Assembly (NCBI GenBank): GCA_036389715.1 | Contig: DASVWH010000051.1 | Span: 39,450-103,449 of the forward strand | Reading direction: 5' to 3' | Length of the DNA: 64,000 nucleotides | Origin: DASVWH01 sp036389715 | GTDB lineage: Bacteria > Acidobacteriota > Blastocatellia > Pyrinomonadales > Pyrinomonadaceae | Shown here: piece after piece, positions 58,508 to 64,000 of the stretch | Layout: every line of letters starts with the position of its first letter | Numbering within the stretch: the first letter of the stretch is position 1 | Program-made: the position numbers and the translations under genes | Notes under the pieces: model-generated | What the model was told of the DNA's origin: nothing | The model's input: only the letters and a program-made list of their open reading frames with translations | Databases searched by the model: none

Positions 58508-58576
58508 GTGATGTCTACCGAGGGACAAGCCTTTAAACCCATCGCACATGACTCATCGTTCATCATCCATCACTTT
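58506..58576. repeat. inverted repeat, GAGTGATG/CATCACT words, BMC junction 4
   Basis: TGAGTGATGT at the left edge and CATGACTCATCGTTCATCATCCATCACT at the right edge are related in reverse complement. The left arm is short, so this is the weakest of the junction elements. Confidence 0.4.
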
Positions 58577-58578
58577 TT

Positions 58579-59100
58579 ATGTCTGAACCAGAGATAGCCA
58601 GGCGATGTTCTACGTGCGGCGCGGCCGTGCGCGGGCGGGCGGTCTTCTGCCCGCAGTGCGGCAAGCCCATGAGTACGCGGGGAGATACCGGCGAGCATCC
58701 GGCCGTGATGCCGGAGCCGCCCGCGCAGGGCAGCGTCGAGACGGAGCCGGACCGTCCTGTACTGGCCGCAGCACCGAATGCGGCCGAGAGCGTCAAGGGC
58801 CTTGCGCCGGGAAGAGAAGTCGCTGCCGCTGCCGACGCGGGCGGCGATGAACATGCGCAGGATGGACGTAGGCCAGAGGCGCAGACCGAAGAGGCAAGCT
58901 CGCGCCGCGAGCGTGTTAAAGCCACAGCCCGCGGAGCCGTCGAAGAGAGGCTCGCGCCGCGTGTCGAGAAACTGCGCCGGACTTCAAACGTCGTCCTGGA
59001 CGAGGCCGCCGATGACCCGAGCCTGCGATTCGTGCTCGTCGCTCTCGCCCTCTTTCTGCTCTCGCTGCTGTTTCTCTTTCTCAACCACCTGCTCGGTTAA
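58579..59100 (+). CDS. zinc-ribbon protein with C-terminal membrane anchor
   Basis: Encodes 173 residues. An N-terminal zinc ribbon (RRCSTCGAAVRGRAVFCPQC, two CxxC pairs) is followed by about 75 residues of Ala/Glu/Pro-rich probably disordered sequence, a charged helix (SRRERVKATARGAVEERLAP) and a terminal hydrophobic helix (FVLVALALFLLSLLFLFLNH). It should be tail-anchored in the cytoplasmic membrane with the zinc ribbon in the cytosol. Its place between the ACT and DUF711 genes hints that it tethers or positions the compartment, but no such function is known to me. Confidence 0.75.
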   Translation: MSEPEIARRCSTCGAAVRGRAVFCPQCGKPMSTRGDTGEHPAVMPEPPAQGSVETEPDRPVLAAAPNAAESVKGLAPGREVAAAADAGGDEHAQDGRRPEAQTEEASSRRERVKATARGAVEERLAPRVEKLRRTSNVVLDEAADDPSLRFVLVALALFLLSLLFLFLNHLLG

Positions 59101-59171
59101 AGAGGCTCAAGGCTCAAGGCTCAAAGTTAAAACGACGGGCCTTGAACCTTGAGCTTTGAACCTCGAACTCG
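59101..59171. repeat. inverted heptamer array (TCAAGGC / CCTTGA), BMC junction 5
   Basis: Left arm GGCTCAAGGCTCAAGGCTCA (heptamer CTCAAGG); right arm CCTTGAACCTTGAGCTTTGA and CCTCGAAC. The spacer is about 15 nt. It ends 3 nt before the DUF711 ATG. Confidence 0.75.
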
Positions 59172-59174
59172 ATT

Positions 59175-60542
59175 ATGGAATATACACAAGCGGAAATCTT
59201 GCAGACCGTGCGGATGACGGAGATGGAGCATCTGGACATCCGCACCGTCACGCTCGGCCTCTCTTTGCGCGACTGCGCTGCGGATTCCATCGAGCGGACG
59301 GCAGAGCGCGTGCGCCGGAAGATCGAGCGGACGGCGGCGCGCCTGGTCTCGACCGTTGACGAGATCGGCGACGAGGTCGGCATCCGCATCGCCAATAAAA
59401 GAATCTCTATCACGCCCGCTTCGATGATTGCCGACGCGGCGCGCTCGCCCGGCGATTACCTGCTGCTCGCGCGTGCGATTGACGAAGCGGCGGGCGCGGT
59501 CGGCGTTGACTTCATCGGCGGCTACTCGGCGCTGGTCCATAAGGGCTGGACGCGCACCGAGAGCGATTTTCTGGACTCGATCCCGGAGGCGCTCTCCGTC
59601 ACAGAGCGGCTCTGCTCTTCGCTCAACGTGGCGACGACGCGCGCCGGAATCAACATGGATGCCGTCAGGCGGACCGGCACGCTCATCAAGGAGATGGCCG
59701 AGCGCACGCGGCACAGGGACGGGCTGGCCTGCGCCAAGTTCGTCTGCTTCGCCAATGCCGTCGAAGACAATCCCTTCATGGCGGGCGCGTTTCACGGCGT
59801 CGGAGAGCCCGAGGCCGTTATCAACGTCGGCGTCTCGGGGCCGGGCGTGGTCAATCATGCCGTCAAGCACGCGCCGCGCGATCTGCCCCTGGACGAGATA
59901 GCGGAACTGATTAAGAAAATCTCTTTCAGGCTCGCGCGGGCGGGCGAGCTGGTCGGGCGCGAGGCCGCGCGTCGCCTGGAGATACCCTTCGGGATTATTG
60001 ATCTTTCGCTGGCCCCGACGCCCGCGCTCGGCGATTCCGTCGCGGACATCATAGAGGCCATGGGCTTTGAGCACACGGGGACACACGGCACGACGGCCGC
60101 GCTCGCGCTGCTGACCGATGCAGTCAAGAAGGGCGGCGCGATGGCTTCCAGCTCGGTCGGCGGCATGAGCGGCGCGTTTATCCCGGTCTCCGAAGACGCC
60201 AGCATGATCGAAGCGGCACGCGTCGGCGCGCTCTCCATCGAAAAGCTGGAGGCCATGACGAGCGTCTGCTCGGTCGGCATTGACATGGTGGCAGTGCCGG
60301 GCAAGACCTCCGCGGAGACGCTCTCGGCGATTATCGCGGACGAGATGGCCATCGGCGTGATGAACAATAAGACGACGGCCGTGCGCATCATTCCAGTGCC
60401 GGGCAAGGATGTCGGGGAGATGGTCGAGTTCGGCGGGCTGCTCGGCAGCGCGCCCGTGATGGCGGTCAGCGCCTTTTCCTCGGCCGATTTCATCCGGCGC
60501 GGCGGGCGCATCCCCGCCCCCATTCACTCGCTACGAAACTAG
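59175..60542 (+). CDS. DUF711/UPF0210 protein (PFL-like fold)
   Basis: A 455-residue protein of the UPF0210 family, recognised by MEHLDIRTVTLGLSLRDCAA, GGYSALVHKGWTRTESDFLD, GINMDAVRRTGTLIKEMAER, KFVCFANAVEDNPFMAGAFH, GVSGPGVVNHAVKHAP and the C-terminal GGLLGSAPVMAVSAFSSADF. The family's structure is of the pyruvate-formate-lyase-like barrel type as far as I recall, but the glycyl radical motif (R-V-x-G-[YWF]) is absent, so radical chemistry is not expected. The reaction is unknown. It ends the BMC operon and, with the ACT protein encoded two genes upstream, is the best candidate for the compartment's main enzyme. Confidence 0.88.
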   Translation: MEYTQAEILQTVRMTEMEHLDIRTVTLGLSLRDCAADSIERTAERVRRKIERTAARLVSTVDEIGDEVGIRIANKRISITPASMIADAARSPGDYLLLARAIDEAAGAVGVDFIGGYSALVHKGWTRTESDFLDSIPEALSVTERLCSSLNVATTRAGINMDAVRRTGTLIKEMAERTRHRDGLACAKFVCFANAVEDNPFMAGAFHGVGEPEAVINVGVSGPGVVNHAVKHAPRDLPLDEIAELIKKISFRLARAGELVGREAARRLEIPFGIIDLSLAPTPALGDSVADIIEAMGFEHTGTHGTTAALALLTDAVKKGGAMASSSVGGMSGAFIPVSEDASMIEAARVGALSIEKLEAMTSVCSVGIDMVAVPGKTSAETLSAIIADEMAIGVMNNKTTAVRIIPVPGKDVGEMVEFGGLLGSAPVMAVSAFSSADFIRRGGRIPAPIHSLRN

Positions 60543-60621
60543 GGTCCGGCGGGCGCTTTAAAAGCGAAAGTGAAGCGATGACCATGAAGTACGCCCGTCG
60601 TCTGCGAATCAGAGAAACGAT

Positions 60622-60653
60622 AAGGCCGGGTGAAAAAGGTTTCACCCGGCCTT
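60622..60653. terminator. terminator at the end of the BMC operon
   Basis: A perfect 14-bp stem, AAGGCCGGGTGAAA and its complement, with a 4-nt loop and the T-rich GTTGTTG beyond. It is shared by the convergent DUF711 and AAA+ regulator genes. Confidence 0.75.
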
Positions 60654-60722
60654 GTTGTTGACCGTTTCCCTAAACCCGCTCTCCGGCCCGGATGCGACAA
60701 GGGAGCTTTCGAGCTTTATTCT

Positions 60723-63023
60723 CTATGCTTTCGCGTCTGCTTTCGCGCGCTTCTTCTGGGCGAGGTGAGCGGGGATGATGCTCCGCCGCCGCGGCTTGAC
60801 GGGCGTTCTGACCGAGAGCAGGTCTCTGTGCCGGGTGTTGAGGATGAAGGCCAGCGCCTGGTGCGTAATGCCGAGCAGTCGCGCGGCACGCGTCACGCCG
60901 CCGTCGGCGGCTTCCAGCGCCTGACGAATCAGGCTTTTCTCGTACTTCATGACCTCTTCTTCGAGCGAGCATTCCTCCCAGGCATTGGCCATCCCGGCCT
61001 TCTGCGTCCGCCGCAGCGCGACCGTCTGAACGGCGGCGGCTGAAATCTCCGCGCCGTCCAGCGCCTCTATGAATGTGCGCTCGATGACGGCGCGCAGCTC
61101 GCGCGCGTTGCCTCTGAGCGGCAAACGCCGCATGGCTTCGATGCTGGCCTGCGTAAACATCACACGCTTGTCGTCGCGCCTGCGCACCTCGTCTATGAAG
61201 TGCCGCGCGATGGCCGGGACATCTTCCGTGCGCTCCCTGAGCGGAGGTATCTCCAGGTGAAAGGTTTGCAGGCGATAGAAGAGGTCTTCGCGGAATTCTC
61301 CTTCGGCCACACGATTCTTGAGATTGCGGTCGGTCGCGGCGATGACGCGGACGTTGACGCGCTCCGGAAGCAGCGCCCCGATGGGATGAATCTCCCCGCG
61401 CTCGATGAGACGCAGCAGCCTTCCCTGGTTGGGCTTGCTCATCTCCGTAATCTCGTTTAGCAGGAGCGTGCCGCCCGCAGCCGCGCGAACAGCGCCCGGA
61501 TAATCCCCGAGCGCATCCGTGAAGCTGCTCTTGAGGTGGCCGAAGAGCTGCGATTCGCTCAAAGTTTCGTCAAGCGCGGCACAATTGACGGCGACGAACT
61601 CTCCGGCGCGACCGCTCCATTCGTGAATCATGCGCGCCAGCATCTCCTTGCCCGTCCCGGTCTCGCCTGTAATGAGCACAGCGCCTTCCGCTTCCGCCAC
61701 GCGCCTGGCCAGGCGCAGTAAGGCCGCCGTCTCCTCCGCCGCGTAGACGAAGCTCGGGGCCGCGTCTCGCTCCTCGCGCGGCTTTCCGGCTTCGACCACC
61801 TGACGGGCACATGCGCGCAGGCGTGCCAGCGTCTCCGTGTGCTGCGAGCATGAGAGCAGTTGATCGGCGCGCCTGTATGTCTCGCGCAGCTCGTCGTCCG
61901 CCATGCGCTCGCGCAATTCCTCGATCAGCGTCAGCACGGCGCGTCCGGCCCCCTCCGGGTCGCCTGCCAGCTCGGCTACTTCCGCGGCGCGCTCAAGGGT
62001 CACGCGTGCCGTCTCATACTGTCCCAGACGCGCCAGCGCCACGCCCTGCGTCGTCAGGGCTTCGGCCAGCAGCGCCTGCTCGCCGCCGTTTTCGAGCGTC
62101 CGAACGGCGGCCCTGACTACTTTCACGGCTTCGGAGTTGCGGCCCTGTGCGAGCAGTGCACGCGCACGCGTCTCGTCCACCTGCGCACCGTGAACATCGT
62201 CCTTGAGACCGGCAAAGAGGCGGCGCGCTCTCTCCAGGTGCTGGTAGGCTTCGTTGAACTTGGAGGTTTTGAAGAGCAGAAATCCGAGGTTGTTTTCGAC
62301 CGCCGCGCAATAGCGCGTGTGCTTGGCCTGCTCAAAGTGGAAACTCGCGGCAGCGTATTCAAGGAGCGCGCGGTCAATGTAGTCCGTGCGCTTCTCGGCC
62401 AGGCCCAGATTCTTGAGCGTCGTCGCCAGCTCGTTGTGAAATCTTCCCCTCAGCGCGTGATTATCGCCGAGCTCGAAGAGGGGCATGGCTTCGGTCAGAA
62501 TGTGCAGGGCGTCGTTGAGCCGGTTGGCGGTCGCCTCGACGATGGCGCTGCGCAGCAGGGCCAGGGCCCTCAGATCGGAGTTGCCCTCGCCCAGGTGAGA
62601 GAGCGCATCGCGCAGGGTGACGCGCGCCTCGTCGTATGCTCCCTCGCGCCAGTAACAGTAGGCCAGCTCGATCTGCGCTTCGGCGGCCTTGGCCGTGTCG
62701 CGCAGCCCGAGAAAGACGGACTGGCTCTCGCTGAGCAGGTCTTTGGCCGTCTCCTGCGCCCCGACGATCTGGTTGGCGCTGCCAATCCAGCCCGACAGCG
62801 CCCCGGCACGCATCAGCACCTCGGCCCCCGTCCACTCGTCGAGCCCTTCCAAACCGGGGCGTTCGCCGATGCGCTGCCACAGTTCGCCCATCGCGGCGCG
62901 CGCCGCTTCGTAGTTCCCGGCCTCTTCCATGTCCCTGGCAAGACGGCAGCGCAGCACCGCCCGCTCAGACGGAGCGAGGGTCGAATCATTGATGCTTTGC
63001 AGCAGTTGAGAAGTTAAACTCAT
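60723..63023 (-). CDS. NtrC-like AAA+ regulator with TPR-like N-terminus and altered sigma-54 motifs
   Basis: Encodes 766 residues. Residues 1-400 are helical repeats with TPR character (NNLGFLLFKTSKFNEAYQHL and similar). The AAA+ domain follows: Walker A GETGTGKE at residues 453-460, then QLFGHLKSSFTDALGDYPGA and GGTLLLNEITEMSKPNQGRL, and LFYRLQTFHLEIPPLRERTE. Two key features differ from sigma-54 activators: the GAFTGA contact loop reads SSFTDA (499-504) and the Walker B aspartate is Asn523. A Fis-type HTH (MKYEKSLIRQALEAADGGVT, TRAARLLGITHQALAFILN) and a basic tail end the protein. It is convergent to the BMC operon and probably its regulator. Confidence 0.82.
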   Translation of the reverse strand: MSLTSQLLQSINDSTLAPSERAVLRCRLARDMEEAGNYEAARAAMGELWQRIGERPGLEGLDEWTGAEVLMRAGALSGWIGSANQIVGAQETAKDLLSESQSVFLGLRDTAKAAEAQIELAYCYWREGAYDEARVTLRDALSHLGEGNSDLRALALLRSAIVEATANRLNDALHILTEAMPLFELGDNHALRGRFHNELATTLKNLGLAEKRTDYIDRALLEYAAASFHFEQAKHTRYCAAVENNLGFLLFKTSKFNEAYQHLERARRLFAGLKDDVHGAQVDETRARALLAQGRNSEAVKVVRAAVRTLENGGEQALLAEALTTQGVALARLGQYETARVTLERAAEVAELAGDPEGAGRAVLTLIEELRERMADDELRETYRRADQLLSCSQHTETLARLRACARQVVEAGKPREERDAAPSFVYAAEETAALLRLARRVAEAEGAVLITGETGTGKEMLARMIHEWSGRAGEFVAVNCAALDETLSESQLFGHLKSSFTDALGDYPGAVRAAAGGTLLLNEITEMSKPNQGRLLRLIERGEIHPIGALLPERVNVRVIAATDRNLKNRVAEGEFREDLFYRLQTFHLEIPPLRERTEDVPAIARHFIDEVRRRDDKRVMFTQASIEAMRRLPLRGNARELRAVIERTFIEALDGAEISAAAVQTVALRRTQKAGMANAWEECSLEEEVMKYEKSLIRQALEAADGGVTRAARLLGITHQALAFILNTRHRDLLSVRTPVKPRRRSIIPAHLAQKKRAKADAKA

Positions 63024-63278
63024 GTGAGGGATGCCTTTCTATTTACTCGCCAGAATTTTGCAAGAGAGTCAGTCTTTCAACCAACGTGACACAGCGCATG
63101 CTTTTTCCCGCCCCGCCTGATACAGTATATCCCTAAACGATGAAATTAAAAGAGCTTTAGCTACTTGCAGGATTTCTTGCAAGTTCTTCATTTCTACCCG
63201 ATATGGTATCATTCGCCGCCTTGACGCAATGATTTAATTGTTGACCGTAAAACACACCTAACCTTTTGGAGAAGAGAG
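63024..63278. promoter_or_regulatory. divergent region between the AAA+ regulator and the small peptide gene
   Basis: Contains an ACTTGCA/TGCAAGT hairpin near 63162-63184 and a TATCAT -10-like box near 63207-63212 for the peptide gene with a weak upstream hexamer. No -24/-12 sigma-54 element was found by eye on either strand. Confidence 0.35.
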
Positions 63279-63512
63279 ATGAACCATTTACGCCAATTCT
63301 GCGCGGCCGTCGTCCTGACGTTTGGACTGACGATTTTCGCCTTTGCGGGTGATATTCACACCGGAACTGCTTCGATGCCAGCCGAGCCGACCGTGGTGGC
63401 CACCGATGGCTCGACGGACAAAGGCACATCGAGCAGCCAGGATGACTACTACGTAGAATCCTTGACCGATGTTGCCTTGAGCATTCTGCAAAGCCTGCTC
63501 CCACTGTTTTAA
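63279..63512 (+). CDS. small secreted peptide of unknown function
   Basis: Encodes 77 residues. A signal peptide (NHLRQFCAAVVLTFGLTIFAFA) ends before GDIHTGTASMP. The mature part, about 53 residues, is polar (Thr, Ser, Asp) and ends in an amphipathic hydrophobic helix (SLTDVALSILQSLLPLF). GGAG precedes the ATG. My general recollection is that short acidobacterial exported peptides often have this shape, with a conserved LSxxQSLLxLF-like end, but no function is known to me. It sits between the BMC regulator and the second BMC-H gene. Confidence 0.7.
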   Translation: MNHLRQFCAAVVLTFGLTIFAFAGDIHTGTASMPAEPTVVATDGSTDKGTSSSQDDYYVESLTDVALSILQSLLPLF

Positions 63513-63776
63513 GCAACACGCCGAGGCTTAAGGACTACAGGTTGCGAACGTGCTTGCTGCGCGCGCGGCCAGGCGGTTCTCTGCGCAGAAGCTCGCCGGG
63601 AAGTCTGCGCAAACCCGGCGGGGGAGATGCACAGCCGGGCAGCTTAACTTTCTGCTGCGCCAATTGCAATACTAATCTTGTGATTTGCTCACAAAGCGCA
63701 ATTGCAGGAGAGGCGCAGCTCCGTGCTACTATAGCCCCAGGCGCTCGCTCAAACAGGCTAATTTGAAAGGCTCGTC
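63513..63776 (+). promoter_or_regulatory. upstream region of the second BMC-H gene with a CRP-like dyad
   Basis: TTGTGA-TTTGC-TCACAA at 63678-63694 is a perfect 6-bp dyad with a 5-bp centre, similar to but one base shorter than a CRP site. It is nested in a larger symmetric pair CAATTGC (63661-63667) and GCAATTG (63698-63704). A TACTAT -10-like box lies at 63727-63732 in the word CTACTATAG, as before the first BMC-H gene. The remainder is GC-rich and shows no gene. Confidence 0.45.
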
Positions 63777-64000
63777 ATGGAAGCACTCGGAATGGTTGAA
63801 TGCATGGGGCTGGTCGCGATGATCGAGGCGGCAGACGCGATGGTCAAGGCCGCGAACGTCACGCTGGTCGGCTATGAGAAGATTGATGCCGGGCTCGTGA
63901 CGGCGATTGTCCGTGGGGACGTGGCGGCGGTGCGCTCGGCTGTAGACGCGGGGGCCGCGGCTGCCGCGCGCGTCGGCAAGGTCGTCAGCACGCACATCAT
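63777..64000 (+). CDS. second BMC-H shell protein, cut by the window edge
   Basis: The first 74 codons from ATG 63777 (GAAAGG upstream): MEALGMVECMGLVAMIEAAD, AMVKAANVTLVGYEKIDAGL, VTAIVRGDVAAVRSAVDAGA and AAARVGKVVSTHI. It is close to the first BMC-H protein of the window but not identical (for example ECMGLVAMIE for ETKGFVGAVE), so it is a paralogue that probably adds a second tile type to the shell. It continues beyond the window, where more BMC genes (such as BMC-T) may lie. Confidence 0.95.
   Translation, partial: MEALGMVECMGLVAMIEAADAMVKAANVTLVGYEKIDAGLVTAIVRGDVAAVRSAVDAGAAAAARVGKVVSTHI

Noticed and set aside
59127..60527. 466-codon minus-strand frame opposite DUF711
   Set aside because: Shadow of a gene with clear family signatures.
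59175..60542. Glycyl radical enzyme as BMC signature enzyme
   Set aside because: The protein is DUF711; the glycyl radical loop and the active-site cysteine pattern are absent and no activating radical-SAM gene is nearby in the window.
60723..63023. Ordinary sigma-54 activator
   Set aside because: The GAFTGA loop and the Walker B aspartate are both altered, so the plain label would mislead.
63542..63766. 74-codon plus-strand frame before the second BMC-H gene
   Set aside because: Overlaps the CRP-like dyad and promoter region; no ribosome site or coding pattern.

Overview
The window reads as a high-GC chromosomal segment of an acidobacterium, most likely Blastocatellia-like. The best phylum marker is a secreted von Willebrand A protein of the 'VWFA-related Acidobacterial domain' type (38456-39685). 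Supporting this are a deoxyhypusine-synthase-like gene beside arginine decarboxylase, many small secreted or lipoprotein genes of unknown role, and the general gene style. No rRNA and no CRISPR array were seen. There is one intact tRNA, tRNA-Ala with anticodon CGC.

Layout. 1-7.2 kb: polyamine genes (DHS-like fragment, speA) and the nitrogen pair glnA-glnE. 7.5-16 kb: small proteins, a secreted M14 peptidase, a WG-repeat protein, a PIG-L deacetylase and a lipoprotein. 16-22 kb: an iron-type ABC importer (permease, ATPase, solute-binding lipoprotein) with two unrelated exported proteins between its parts. 22.4-22.6 kb: a promoter-terminator unit that may be a small RNA. 22.7-27.5 kb: gatCA, a DciA-like gene, a Maf nucleotide pyrophosphatase, a cysteine-less TlpA-like protein and a molybdenum-cofactor nucleotidyltransferase. 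27.6-32.2 kb: a three-subunit molybdenum hydroxylase resembling 4-hydroxybenzoyl-CoA reductase, interrupted by a BrnT-type toxin-antitoxin pair. 32.2-35 kb: panC, panB and folK. 35-42.9 kb: an ABC-2-like membrane protein, an AlbA_2 regulator, secreted proteins and a Crp/Fnr regulator. 42.9-46.5 kb: an AT-richer island between an intact tRNA-Ala gene and a partial copy of it, carrying a single-polypeptide restriction-modification enzyme and a frameshifted excisionase-like relic. 46.6-54.7 kb: an AlaX editing protein, an M61 peptidase, a lipid kinase, a DUF2238 protein, guaB and a RodZ-like gene.

54.9-64 kb holds the most distinctive content: a bacterial microcompartment (BMC) locus. In order it encodes a BMC-H shell protein with a long tail, an acylating aldehyde dehydrogenase with an internal encapsulation-type helix and an extra C-terminal motif, a BMC-P vertex protein, an ACT-domain protein with an encapsulation-like N-terminus, a zinc-ribbon protein with a C-terminal membrane anchor, and a DUF711/UPF0210 protein. 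A divergent AAA+ regulator with altered key motifs, a small secreted peptide and a second BMC-H gene cut by the window edge follow. No classical signature enzyme (diol dehydratase, ethanolamine lyase, glycyl radical enzyme, RuBisCO) is present, so the DUF711/ACT pair is the natural candidate for the compartment's unknown chemistry.

A second theme is structural. Many intergenic gaps hold short tandem repeats of about 7-8 nt arranged as two inverted arrays around a spacer. The repeat word differs from site to site, and every junction inside the BMC operon has its own version. At least two sites (27.5 and 33.2 kb) share the same spacer in opposite orientation, so these are members of a dispersed element family and not random low-complexity DNA.
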